Shown here: positions 24,081-32,935 of the stretch, one piece after another | How the letters are laid out: the number at the start of each line of letters is the position of its first letter | Position numbering within the stretch: position 1 is the stretch's first letter | NCBI GenBank assembly: GCA_017848635.1 | Contig: JAFIHK010000121.1 | Span: forward strand, 1 to 44,531 | Source of the DNA: Bacteroidales bacterium | Lineage (GTDB): Bacteria; Bacteroidota; Bacteroidia; Bacteroidales; UBA932 | Reading direction: 5' to 3' | DNA length: 44,531 nucleotides | Made by a program: the position numbers and the translations under genes | The notes under the pieces: generated by a model | Database searches by the model: none | Told to the model about the DNA's origin: nothing | What the model saw: only the letters and a program-made list of their open reading frames with translations

Positions 24081-25826
24081 TCAAGAGGTTAGTCTCAACG
24101 CATCATAATATTTAATAAGATGAAATCCCCAGCTAAGAAGCATCTGGCCTGATGATAGCATCACAGGTATAACATTGTTTATCTGACCTTCGGCAATTTT
24201 CAAATACTCTTTTCTGCCTGTATAGATGTACAGATTAATCAGATTGCCTGTCATTACTGAGTTTATAGATGGTAGTATCAGGTCTAGATTTGACTCTCTT
24301 CCAAATGGAAAAATGGACTCCTCTCCCTGTGATTTGGCAAACATACCGTTTTCTCTTTTATAAAATCGTGAAATAGCAGCATCTGTAAGAATTACAGCTT
24401 CGGCAAGATACTCCTCTCCGGCTGTTATTTCGTAAAATGTTAGTAGAGACTGTATATAATAGGTATAATCCGAAAGGGAGGCCCTCTCTCTTTTATCTTT
24501 TCCGCATAGGCATCTGCAGATAAGTTTATCTGATTCAAACACCTCGTTCCGTATATACTCAAATTTATCTTTTGCATATTTTAGCATATCGGAGTTATTC
24601 AGATATTTTGAAGCAAGTGCTATACTGTTTATTGCGTCACAATTGCTTGCCGTTATAAACCTCTTATCTTTAAAATATCCGGTATGCTCTCTTCTTCTTT
24701 TGGATAGTATATCTCTCTCCTCGGGAAAGAGTGCCGATGAGCTCTCAATTCCGTTTATCGGGAGCTGTTTTACATGTTCATCCAGATCCATATTGAAGCC
24801 TAAAGATCTGCCCACCTCCTTATAGTTTTCGGGAAAAAGATATTTAAGCTCCTTTATTGAATAAAAGTAGTAGTGAGAATCCTGAATAGGGGTCAAGAGT
24901 GTTACAGAATTACATATCCCTCCATCTGCCTCGTCCATCTCCTCTTTGATAAACCTGAAGATTTCATTTGCTGTAAATGCAAAAGTATCTTTATTAAAGT
25001 ATTTGGATGCAAGGGCATAGAACATTAGGAACCGGGAATTTTCGGATAATCCCTTTTCAAATAGTGGTTTTAGACAACTGAAATCGGTCGCCTGACGGAA
25101 TATTCCTCCATCTATAGGATCGAATACAGGAGAAAACTGAATGTGATTCAGATAGTTATAAATTATCTTCTCTATGTATTCGCTATCTTTGTAGTGAAGA
25201 TACTCCAACAGATATATAAAATTCGGATCAGGTGTGTAGGGTTTTAATTTGTTGAAAAAGTACTCTGTAAAATCTATCTCCTCCCAGTGACGAAAGTAGT
25301 TGTCAATCACCTCTCTATTTATATTATTGGAGGATTCTCTTACTCTTACCTTTCCAACTTCGGAGAGTGTTTCGGAAAACTCTTCGGCAAGTTTTTGCAG
25401 AAGTTCTCTCTTCTCAATATTGGCAATGATTAGACTTTCGGAAATTTCAGCAAATTCTTCGGGGGTTATTGATGAGAATGCAAGGAGCGGTCTACGGTCG
25501 GGTAGGGCAATAATATTAATCGGTCCATATGAAAAGTCATTTTGCATATGTAAAAGGTCAAGCCCCAAAAGGAAAGTCTCCGGTTTCTCCTCTCTGTCTG
25601 CTATTATTGAAACAAAGTTGTTGTTAAGAATCTCTATTGTCTGCATGTCTCCGAAAAGGGTTGAAGAGAGCTCCCGATTCACAATATTTCCGATGTATCC
25701 GATATGTATAAACAGCAGTTTATTCTCTCTCTCCGCCTTCTTGATCAACTCGTCTGAAACAGCAAAATGCCATTTTATACCCTTGTTGACAAAGAGTTTT
25801 ATATATGGTGATGTGATGTCATTCAT
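24081..25826 (-). CDS. DUF255/YyaL-family protein lacking the thioredoxin CxxC
   Basis: A 581-residue protein of the DUF255 (YyaL, spermatogenesis-associated protein 20) family: an N-terminal thioredoxin-like domain followed by an (alpha/alpha)6-barrel like those of glycoside hydrolases or epimerases. The N-terminus keeps the family frame (ITSPYIKLFVNKGIKWH, ENKLLFIHIGY, then LNNNFVSIIADREEKPE). Where the family normally has a CHWCH motif after IGY, this protein has GNIVN, so both cysteines are replaced by Asn47 and Asn50. It is also shorter than the usual 650-700 residues. It is open and intact, so the change looks tolerated rather than decayed. Function of the family is unclear. It converges on queA with a 4-base gap. 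Confidence 0.75.
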   Translation of the reverse strand: MNDITSPYIKLFVNKGIKWHFAVSDELIKKAERENKLLFIHIGYIGNIVNRELSSTLFGDMQTIEILNNNFVSIIADREEKPETFLLGLDLLHMQNDFSYGPINIIALPDRRPLLAFSSITPEEFAEISESLIIANIEKRELLQKLAEEFSETLSEVGKVRVRESSNNINREVIDNYFRHWEEIDFTEYFFNKLKPYTPDPNFIYLLEYLHYKDSEYIEKIIYNYLNHIQFSPVFDPIDGGIFRQATDFSCLKPLFEKGLSENSRFLMFYALASKYFNKDTFAFTANEIFRFIKEEMDEADGGICNSVTLLTPIQDSHYYFYSIKELKYLFPENYKEVGRSLGFNMDLDEHVKQLPINGIESSSALFPEERDILSKRRREHTGYFKDKRFITASNCDAINSIALASKYLNNSDMLKYAKDKFEYIRNEVFESDKLICRCLCGKDKRERASLSDYTYYIQSLLTFYEITAGEEYLAEAVILTDAAISRFYKRENGMFAKSQGEESIFPFGRESNLDLILPSINSVMTGNLINLYIYTGRKEYLKIAEGQINNVIPVMLSSGQMLLSWGFHLIKYYDALRLTS

Positions 25827-25827
25827 C

Positions 25828-25857
25828 TTGCTTTATGAGTTAATTTGTATATATTTG
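25828..25857 (+). promoter_or_regulatory. Promoter of the acyl-CoA synthetase gene
   Basis: TTG (25828-25830) and TATATTTG (25850-25857, exact) are 19 bases apart, the best match to the Bacteroidota consensus in the window. The start site would be near 25864, 15 bases before the ATG at 25879. The DUF255 gene diverges from just upstream. Confidence 0.7.
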
Positions 25858-25878
25858 TTCTCCCAAAAAAAACGGTAT

Positions 25879-27726
25879 ATGAAAAAAACCATAATCGATT
25901 TGTTTGAGGAATCGGTATCGAAGTACTCAAATAACACATTTATGCTTGAAAAGGTTCACGAATCTTTTCTACCTACAACATATGCCAAAACCAAAGAGCT
26001 TGCTCTAAATTTCGGTGCAGGATTATCTGCAATCGGTCTAAAGAAAGGGGATCATCTGTCGATACTTTCCGAGGGAAGAAATATGTGGATCATCGGCGAG
26101 CTGGCCCTCTTTTATGCCGGAGGGGTGAATGTTCCTCTCTCTATTAAACTGGAAGAGAGTAATGATTTGCTTTTCAGGCTTATACATGCCGATGTTAAGA
26201 TTCTTTTAATATCTGCACGGCAGCTTTCCAAAATAAGAGCGATCAAGGATAAACTCCCTAATATAACCCACATTATTCTCTTCGATAAAATTGAGAAATA
26301 TGAGGATCGTGAAGTATATTATGAGGATATTTACAAGTTGGGGGAGGAGTATCTGAAAAACAATCGTGTGTCATTTCTTGAGATTGGGAGATCGATCAGG
26401 AATGAAGATATTGCCACAATAACCTATACCTCGGGAACTACTGCCGATCCAAAGGGAGTTGTGCTTACTCATAGAAACTATACTGCCAATGTGGAGCAAT
26501 CGCTCTCCTGTATCACTATTCCATCATCCTGGAGAATGTTGATTATCCTCCCGCTAGATCACTGTTTCGCACACGTTGTAGGTTTCTATATAATGATAGC
26601 ATCCGGAGCAACTGTTGCGACAGTTCAGGCCGGAAAGACAGGAATGGACACTCTGAAAAATATTCCGATCAATATAAAGGAGGTAAAGCCACATATTTTA
26701 CTTTCTGTACCAGCTCTGGCAAAGAGTTTCAGAAAAAACATAGAGAATGCGGTAAAGGCTAAAGGCCCTATTGTTGAGTCTATATTCAAGTTTGGTCTTA
26801 AATGCAGTTATATTTACAACAAAGATGGATGGAACAGAGGAAGCGGGCTCTCTTTTCTGTTATTTCCGATTGTATTTATAATTAAACGCTTAATATTGAA
26901 GAAGGTTGCAAGTGCAATGGGTGGAGAGCTACAGTTTTTTGTTGGCGGAGGGGCTCTTCTGGATAAGGAACTTCAACGTTTCTATTATGCTTTAGGTATT
27001 CCGATGTATCAGGGATACGGTCTTTCTGAGGCTACTCCGGTAATTTCTACAAATATTCCTGCCAGACACCGACTCGGATCATCAGGAATCCTTGTTAAGC
27101 CAATGGAGCTTAAAATTGTGGACGGCGATGGAAGGGAGCTGCCTGTTGGGAGCGCAGGAGAAATTGTAATTAAAGGAGAGAATGTCATGGCCGGTTATTG
27201 GAAAAATCCAAAGGCTACTGCTGAGACTGTAAAAGATGGATGGTTGTACACAGGAGACCTGGGTCATATGACAAAAGAGGGTTTTCTCTATGTTCAGGGA
27301 AGGTTTAAAAGTTTGCTAATCTCAAGCGATGGAGAGAAGTACTCTCCTGAGGAGATAGAGGAGATGTTGGTAAGCCAGTCAAAAATCATTCAGCAGGTGA
27401 TGCTTCATAATAATCAAAACCCATATACAATTGCCGTAATTGTTGCAGATAGTTCATCTGCAAACAGCCGCGAAGAGCTTGTAAAGTTAGTATGGGATGA
27501 GATAGAGAAATATAAGGGTAAAGGAGTCTATTCCGGAATGTTTCCGGAAAGGTGGCTTCCGGCTACATTTATACTTGCCGATGAGCCATTTACCGAACAG
27601 AATAAAATGATTAATTCAACAATGAAAATGGTTCGTTCCAAAGTGGAAGAGGCCTATAGGGAGAGAATTGATTTTGCGTACACTCCTGAGGGAAAGAACA
27701 TTTTCAATAAATATAATATTAAATGA
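25879..27726 (+). CDS. Long-chain acyl-CoA synthetase (AMP-binding family)
   Basis: A 615-residue adenylate-forming enzyme that activates fatty acids to acyl-AMP and then acyl-CoA. I start it at 25879 (MKKTIIDLFEESVSKYSNN), which matches the family start and follows a strong promoter. The open frame extends far upstream, but that part only mirrors the DUF255 gene on the other strand. The P-loop TYTSGTTADPKG is at about 182-193, YGLSEATPV near 380, and the hinge YTGDLGHMTKEGF in the last third. A hydrophobic stretch (LSFLLFPIVFIIKRLILKK) suggests membrane association, as in FadD/FAA1-type enzymes. The acyltransferase gene overlaps its stop by 4 bases, so the pair probably feeds exogenous fatty acids into lipids. 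Confidence 0.9.
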   Translation: MKKTIIDLFEESVSKYSNNTFMLEKVHESFLPTTYAKTKELALNFGAGLSAIGLKKGDHLSILSEGRNMWIIGELALFYAGGVNVPLSIKLEESNDLLFRLIHADVKILLISARQLSKIRAIKDKLPNITHIILFDKIEKYEDREVYYEDIYKLGEEYLKNNRVSFLEIGRSIRNEDIATITYTSGTTADPKGVVLTHRNYTANVEQSLSCITIPSSWRMLIILPLDHCFAHVVGFYIMIASGATVATVQAGKTGMDTLKNIPINIKEVKPHILLSVPALAKSFRKNIENAVKAKGPIVESIFKFGLKCSYIYNKDGWNRGSGLSFLLFPIVFIIKRLILKKVASAMGGELQFFVGGGALLDKELQRFYYALGIPMYQGYGLSEATPVISTNIPARHRLGSSGILVKPMELKIVDGDGRELPVGSAGEIVIKGENVMAGYWKNPKATAETVKDGWLYTGDLGHMTKEGFLYVQGRFKSLLISSDGEKYSPEEIEEMLVSQSKIIQQVMLHNNQNPYTIAVIVADSSSANSREELVKLVWDEIEKYKGKGVYSGMFPERWLPATFILADEPFTEQNKMINSTMKMVRSKVEEAYRERIDFAYTPEGKNIFNKYNIK

Positions 27727-28868
27727 TACAGGATAAATTTGAAGATATTCGTCCATACATCGATAGCGAAATAGTTCCGGTAATGAAAAGGATCTCAAAA
27801 CATCCTTTGCTGGATCCAATTCTTGCGTATCTATTTCCGGACAATGAGCCAAATGAACTCAGGAAACAGGTATCTTCAATTAAAAGCGTAGAGGAGTTTC
27901 AGGGCAAAATAATGCTTAGCTCCATACATTCGATTGTTTCAAAAACGTCTACAAGTTTAACTTACAGTGGATTAGAGAATATTTCGGGGGATAAGAAACA
28001 TCTTCTTATATCTAACCACCGCGATATTATTCTCGATTCAGGTATTATTCAGGCAATATTTTATGATAATAATCTGCCCACTTCTGAAATGGCTGTGGGA
28101 GATAACCTTATAACTGAGCAGTTTATCGAAGATGTTGCAAGATCTAACAAGATGATTAAAGTTGTAAGAAGCACAAATCCTCGTGAACTATACAACTCAT
28201 CTTCACTTCTTTCGGAGTACATTAGAAGTGTTATAACAGCAGGTAAGAGCTCAGTATGGATTGCGCAAAGGAACGGGCGTACAAAAGATGGAATTGATGT
28301 AACTGAACAGGGATTGCTCAAGATGTTTGATATGAGCGGTAACGGTAATTTTGTCGATGATTTTGATGAGTTGTCAATTGTTCCAATCTCAATTTCATAT
28401 GAGTATGAGCCTTGTGATCATCTTAAAACCAGAGAGCTCTACATCTCCAGACGACAAAAATACGTCAAGGCAGCAGGAGAGGATATTGTCTCAATTTTAA
28501 CCGGTATAATCCAGGAGTAGGGTGCTATTCATATTCATTTTGGCAAACCTATCTCAAGACATGAGCTGGAGTGTATTTCGGAATTGGAGAAGAACGAAAA
28601 ATTCAAGGCTCTCGCGGAGTTGATAGATAAATATATTGTCTCCGGATATAAACTATTCAAGACAAATTATATTGCATTTGACATTCTTAACGACTCTTCT
28701 GACTACTCATCCCATTACACATCTGAAGATAGGGAGGCTTTTGATGCCTATTACAAAGCTAAAATCTCGGAATTATTTGGTGATAGATCTGAAATAGAAG
28801 AAATTATGTTGTCTATATACGCAAATCCCGTAATAAATAGAAATAGAATTGGTATAGACTTCTTATAA
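27723..28868 (+). pseudogene. 1-acyl-glycerol-3-phosphate acyltransferase-like gene interrupted by an in-frame TAG
   Basis: The frame starting at 27723 (overlapping the acyl-CoA synthetase stop) encodes 265 residues of a PlsC-like acyltransferase with SNHRDIILDS, GDNLITEQFIED and WIAQRNGRTKDG. The substrate motif reads His-x5-Asp rather than the classical His-x4-Asp. It stops at TAG (28518-28520). The same frame then runs on without another stop to 28868, giving 116 further codons (GAIHIHFGKPISRHELE, then KALAELIDKYI and FKTNYIAFDIL), which from memory match the C-terminal part of about 380-residue Bacteroidota homologues. A single nonsense base, a sequencing error or read-through would each explain it. 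TAG ends many other genes here, so it is not generally reassigned. The N-terminal part may still be made as a truncated protein. Confidence 0.7.
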
Positions 28869-28928
28869 TACGATTTTTTTTCTGGATTATCAATATAGAA
28901 ATGAAGTGTCTGCAGAGAGTTTAATACT

Positions 28929-28936
28929 TAAATTTG
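28929..28936 (+). promoter_or_regulatory. -7 box of the lysine fermentation operon
   Basis: TAAATTTG is an exact TAnnTTTG match, 31 bases before the first gene. The -33 position (TGT around 28907-28909) is a poor match. It is the only good -7 match in the 99 bases before the operon. Confidence 0.5.
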
Positions 28937-28967
28937 TGGGATAACTAGCTATTTCCCGATATTTTTT

Positions 28968-29618
28968 ATGAAAAATAAAGTAATCTCCTTGCAAGAAGCC
29001 GTCAATAAAGTAGAGGACGGTATGACTATTATGGTCGGAGGATTTCTGTCTAACGGATCTCCCAATGTAATTATGGACGCTCTGGTAGAAAAGGGAGTCA
29101 AAGATCTGACTCTTATCTGTAATGATACCTCATTCCCCGAAATCGGTCAGGGCAAACTTGTAGCAGCAGGTTTGGTTAAAAAAGTAATTACATCGCATGT
29201 GGGAACTAACCCAGTTACCGGAGATCTGATGAATGCAGGAAAACTGGAAGTTGAATTTTCTCCTCAGGGAACTCTTGCTGAGAGAATCAGGGCTTATGGT
29301 GCAGGTTTGGGTGGAATATTGACTCCAACTGGAATCGGTACTATTGTAGAGAAAGGTAAGCAGATAATTGAGGTCAATGGAAAGAGATATCTGCTGGAAA
29401 CTCCTCTAAGGGCAGATGTTGCCTTTATTGGTGCATCTATTGCCGACAGAGCGGGTAATCTTTATTACAAAGGAAACTCAAGAAATTTTAACCCATTGAT
29501 GGCAATGGCCGCCGATACTGTTATCGCAGAGGTAGATGAGGTTGTGGAGATTGGCGTCATTAAGCCGGAGGATGTTCATACATCTGCAATATTTGTAGAT
29601 TTTATTTACCATAAATAA
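28968..29618 (+). CDS. atoD: Acetoacetate:butyrate/acetate CoA-transferase subunit A
   Basis: A 216-residue family I CoA-transferase alpha subunit. [20 protein letters not shown] and [21 protein letters not shown] (near residue 108-128) are family signatures, and [24 protein letters not shown] near 160 is typical of AtoD/CtfA-type subunits. In lysine fermentation it moves CoA from butyryl-CoA to the acetoacetate released by Kce, freeing butyrate. It is the first gene of the operon and is separated from its partner subunit by nine genes. Acetate rather than butyrate specificity cannot be excluded. Confidence 0.88.
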   Translation: MKNKVISLQEAVNKVEDGMTIMVGGFLSNGSPNVIMDALVEKGVKDLTLICNDTSFPEIGQGKLVAAGLVKKVITSHVGTNPVTGDLMNAGKLEVEFSPQGTLAERIRAYGAGLGGILTPTGIGTIVEKGKQIIEVNGKRYLLETPLRADVAFIGASIADRAGNLYYKGNSRNFNPLMAMAADTVIAEVDEVVEIGVIKPEDVHTSAIFVDFIYHK

Positions 29619-29625
29619 CATTATT

Positions 29626-30012
29626 ATGTCAGAGAGTGTAATGATCAGACTGCGTATGAGCTCACACGATGCTCACTACGGTGGGAATCTTGTTGATGGA
29701 GCAAGAATTGTTCAACTTTTCGGAGATGTTGCAACTGAACTGCTAATCCGCAGGGATGGTGACGAAGGACTCTTCAGAGCGTACGATTCAATAGAATTTT
29801 TAGCACCGGTATATGCCGGAGATTATATTGAAGCAACAGGTGAGATTGTATCTGAGGGCAATACATCAAGAAAAATGGTCTTTACTGCAAAGAAGGTGAT
29901 AATGCCAAGACCGGAAATATCCCCTTCGGCCGCCGATTTTATGGAGGAACCGGTAATCGTGTGCAGAGCCAGCGGAACCTGTGTTACACCTAAAAATTGT
30001 CAAAGAAAATAG
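29626..30012 (+). CDS. kal: 3-aminobutyryl-CoA ammonia-lyase
   Basis: A 128-residue hotdog-fold protein that removes ammonia from L-3-aminobutyryl-CoA to give crotonyl-CoA. The opening [32 protein letters not shown] and [17 protein letters not shown] follow the hotdog/thioesterase pattern, and the size matches Kal of characterised lysine fermenters. Operon position between the CoA-transferase and kce supports the assignment. Without the context it would be called a generic hotdog thioesterase. Confidence 0.88.
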   Translation: MSESVMIRLRMSSHDAHYGGNLVDGARIVQLFGDVATELLIRRDGDEGLFRAYDSIEFLAPVYAGDYIEATGEIVSEGNTSRKMVFTAKKVIMPRPEISPSAADFMEEPVIVCRASGTCVTPKNCQRK

Positions 30013-30014
30013 AT

Positions 30015-30836
30015 ATGGAAAAACTTATTATAACCGCCGCTATCAGCGGAGCAGAGGTTCTTAAAGAGCATAACCCTGCAGTTCCATATACCAAAGAGGA
30101 GTTTGTAAGGGAGGCTAAAAGCGCATTTGATGCTGGTGCTTCAATCATACACCTTCACGTCAGAACCGATGAGGGTAAACCGACTCAAGACAAAAATCGT
30201 TTCAAGGAGATTATGGATGCTATATATGCAGCATGTCCCGGAGTGATTATTCAACCATCTACAGGAGGTGCTGTTGGAATGTCTAATGATGAGAGGCTTC
30301 AACCAACCGAACTCAATCCTGAAATGGCAACATTGGATTGTGGAACACTTAATTTTGGAGGAGACGATATCTTCGAAAATACCGAAAACACAATCAAATA
30401 TTTCGGAAAGAGAATGATAGAGCGTGGAATTAAACCCGAGCTTGAGGTTTTCGATAAGAGTATGATAGATATGGCTCTTAGACTGCACAAAAAGGGGTAT
30501 ATCGAGTCACCTATGCACTTTGACTTTGTAATGGGCGTTAATGGAGGTATCTCAGGAGAGTTGAGAGATTTTGTATTCTTAAGAGGCAGTATTCCTCAAG
30601 ATGCCACATATACAGTTGCAGGTGTTGGCAGATATGAATTTACACTTGCTGCCGCCGCAATAATAGATGGTGGCCATGTTAGAGTCGGACTTGAGGATAA
30701 TGTATATATTTCAAAGGGAGTTCTTGCAAAATCTAACGGAGAGCTAGTGGAAAAAGTTGTGAGACTTGCTGCCGAATTTGGCAGAGAAATAGCTACTCCT
30801 CAGGAGGCAAGAGCAATTTTAGGGATTGTAAAATAG
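30015..30836 (+). CDS. kce: 3-keto-5-aminohexanoate cleavage enzyme
   Basis: Kce reacts 3-keto-5-aminohexanoate with acetyl-CoA to give L-3-aminobutyryl-CoA and acetoacetate. I start it at 30015 (273 aa), two bases after kal stops; an upstream in-frame ATG at 29997 would overlap kal and add six unlike residues. The TIM barrel has zinc ligands His46 and His48 in IIHLHVR, and Glu227 in GLEDNVY is the probable third ligand. PSTGGAVGM and GSIPQDATYTVAGVGR are typical of this DUF849/BKACE family. Other BKACE members act on different beta-keto acids; the operon fixes the lysine role. Confidence 0.93.
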   Translation: MEKLIITAAISGAEVLKEHNPAVPYTKEEFVREAKSAFDAGASIIHLHVRTDEGKPTQDKNRFKEIMDAIYAACPGVIIQPSTGGAVGMSNDERLQPTELNPEMATLDCGTLNFGGDDIFENTENTIKYFGKRMIERGIKPELEVFDKSMIDMALRLHKKGYIESPMHFDFVMGVNGGISGELRDFVFLRGSIPQDATYTVAGVGRYEFTLAAAAIIDGGHVRVGLEDNVYISKGVLAKSNGELVEKVVRLAAEFGREIATPQEARAILGIVK

Positions 30837-30858
30837 AAATTAACTAACTATAAATTTT

Positions 30859-31899
30859 ATGAAAAAAGGTAACAAATATGGGATTCACAGGGTAATCTCA
30901 CCAAAGGGTGTATTACCTCAACCTGCAGACAAAATTGACAATAATATGGATGAGATCTATGATAATGAGATTCTCATCGATGTTCAGACACTTAATATTG
31001 ATTCTGCCAGCTTCACTCAAATTGAAGAGCAAGCCGGCGGAGATAAGGCAAAAATTGCCGAAATAATGCTTTCGATTGTTGAAAAGCAGGGAAAACACAG
31101 GAATCCCGTTACCGGATCGGGCGGAATGTTATTAGGTACTGTTGAAAAGATTGGTGATGCATTAATTGGCAAAACCGATCTCAAAGTGGGGGATAAAATA
31201 GCAACACTGGTATCACTCTCTCTCACTCCGTTACGAATTGATAAAATTAAGGATATACGTCCTGATATTGATCAGGTGGATATTGACGGAAAGGCCATCC
31301 TTTTCGAAAGTGGTATATATGCCAAGATTCCTGCAGATATGCCTGCAAACCTGGCTTTATCTGCCCTGGATGTAGCAGGAGCTCCTGCTCAGACAGCAAA
31401 ATTAGTTAAACCTGGAGATACAGTATTTATCATCGGAGCTGGCGGAAAATCTGGTATGCTCTGCTGTTACGAAGCTAAAAAGAGAGCAGGAATAACCGGT
31501 AAGGTTATTGGTTTAACTCACAGTGAAAAGAGTACAAAAAGGCTTCAGGAGCTTGGTTTCTGCGACTATGTATTTGCAGCAGACGCAACACAGCCTGTTC
31601 CTGTTCTTGATAAGATAGAGGAGCTTACCGGAGGGAAAATGTGTGATGTTACAATTAATAATGTGAATATCACTGATACAGAGATGACTAGTATTCTTTG
31701 TACAAAGGATACAGGAGTGGTTTACTTCTTCTCAATGGCCACCAGCTTTACAAAGGCTGCACTTGGTGCAGAGGGAGTAGGTAGCGATGTTACCATGATA
31801 GTTGGAAACGGATATACAAAAGGACACGCTGAAATCACCCTCCAGCTCTTAAGAGAGAGTGAGAAACTTAGAAAAGTATTTACTGAACTATATGCATAA
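30859..31899 (+). CDS. kdd: L-erythro-3,5-diaminohexanoate dehydrogenase (copy 1)
   Basis: Kdd deaminates L-erythro-3,5-diaminohexanoate oxidatively to 3-keto-5-aminohexanoate with NAD(P)+. The 346-residue protein opens with YGIHRVISPKGVLPQPA, typical of the family, and has a Rossmann nucleotide-binding loop FIIGAGGKSGMLCCYEA near residue 193. The C-terminal FFSMATSFTKAALGAEGVG block is shared with copy 2. It is intact and in frame. The second kdd starts 8 bases before its stop, in another frame (ATGCATAA). Confidence 0.92.
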   Translation: MKKGNKYGIHRVISPKGVLPQPADKIDNNMDEIYDNEILIDVQTLNIDSASFTQIEEQAGGDKAKIAEIMLSIVEKQGKHRNPVTGSGGMLLGTVEKIGDALIGKTDLKVGDKIATLVSLSLTPLRIDKIKDIRPDIDQVDIDGKAILFESGIYAKIPADMPANLALSALDVAGAPAQTAKLVKPGDTVFIIGAGGKSGMLCCYEAKKRAGITGKVIGLTHSEKSTKRLQELGFCDYVFAADATQPVPVLDKIEELTGGKMCDVTINNVNITDTEMTSILCTKDTGVVYFFSMATSFTKAALGAEGVGSDVTMIVGNGYTKGHAEITLQLLRESEKLRKVFTELYA

Positions 31900-32929
31900 A
31901 ATTGGTTGCCGATACGGTACGCACAGAGTTATTGAACCAAAGGGGACTCTTCCGCAGCCTGCTCTTAAGCTCGATAACAGTATGAGTATTTACAACAATG
32001 AAGTTCTCATTGAGGTAAAGACGCTTAATATTGACTCTGCATCATACAAGCAGATTAAAACAGCTTGCGGGAATGATCCTGCAAAAATGGAGCAGATGAT
32101 CCTGTCAATTGTAAATGAGAGAGGAAAAATGCAGAACCCCGTTACAGGATCAGGAGGAATGTTAATCGGTACAGTTAAAGAGATCGGAGCAGATTTTCCC
32201 GCATACAAGCTTAAAGTGGGAGATAAAATTGCTACTCTGGTATCCTTATCTCTGACACCACTTAAAATCAAAAAAATATTATCTATCTCGGCAGATTCTG
32301 AACAGATAGATGTAGTTGCTCAGGCTATTTTATTTGAAAGCGGTATTTATGCGGTTCTTCCCGATGATATTCCTGAAAAACTTGCACTTGCAGCACTTGA
32401 TGTTGCCGGTGCTCCTGCACAGGTGGACAGGCTGGTAACCGAGGGAGATATTGTATGTATTATCGGAGGTGGTGGTAAATCTGGCGTACTATGCAGCTAT
32501 CAGGCAATGCAAAATGTCGGTAATTACGGGAAAGTTATTGTGGTTGAATATTCTACCGAAAATGCACAACGTATAAAGGATTTGAATCTTGCAACCGATG
32601 TTATTATTGCCGACGCGACCAACGTAATGGACGTCTACGAAAAGGTTATGAAGATTACGGGAGGTAGAGGGTGCGATGTTACAATTAATAATGTAAATGT
32701 TCCATCAACAGAAATGACCTCAATTCTTATAACAAAAGGTCGGGGCAGTGTCTATTTCTTCTCTATGGCTACCAGTTTTACAAAGGCAGCACTTGGTGCC
32801 GAAGGAGTGGGAAAAGATATCAACCTAATTGTTGGAAACGGATATGCAAAAGGTCATGCGGACCTTACTCTTAACATACTCAGAGAATCTAAACCAATCA
32901 GAGAACTATTTGAAAAATTGTATATATAG
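31892..32929 (+). CDS. kdd: L-erythro-3,5-diaminohexanoate dehydrogenase (copy 2)
   Basis: A 345-residue paralogue of the gene directly upstream. I start it at 31892 (MHKIGCRYGTHRVIEPKG), so the two genes overlap by 8 bases; an earlier ATG at 31859 would extend into copy 1 with no family support. It keeps the Rossmann loop (CIIGGGGKSGVLCSYQA), NPVTGSGGMLIGTV and FFSMATSFTKAALGAEGVG. By eye about three residues in five match copy 1, with differences spread evenly, so both copies look functional and not recently duplicated. They may form a hetero-oligomer or differ in cofactor or substrate. Confidence 0.9.
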   Translation: MHKIGCRYGTHRVIEPKGTLPQPALKLDNSMSIYNNEVLIEVKTLNIDSASYKQIKTACGNDPAKMEQMILSIVNERGKMQNPVTGSGGMLIGTVKEIGADFPAYKLKVGDKIATLVSLSLTPLKIKKILSISADSEQIDVVAQAILFESGIYAVLPDDIPEKLALAALDVAGAPAQVDRLVTEGDIVCIIGGGGKSGVLCSYQAMQNVGNYGKVIVVEYSTENAQRIKDLNLATDVIIADATNVMDVYEKVMKITGGRGCDVTINNVNVPSTEMTSILITKGRGSVYFFSMATSFTKAALGAEGVGKDINLIVGNGYAKGHADLTLNILRESKPIRELFEKLYI

Positions 32930-32935
32930 AAAGAT

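Noticed and set aside
25300-25878. Long N-terminal extension of the acyl-CoA synthetase
   Set aside because: It is antisense to the DUF255 gene, unlike the family, and upstream of a strong promoter that places the start at 25879.
28584-28868. Separate 94-residue gene with a TTG start
   Set aside because: It is in the same frame as the acyltransferase and continues its family sequence past the TAG, so it is the 3' part of that gene.
27723-28868. TAG read as pyrrolysine or a reassigned codon
   Set aside because: TAG ends several intact genes here (the FabH-like gene, the leu leader, head GIN, queA, kal), and no pyrrolysine genes are visible.
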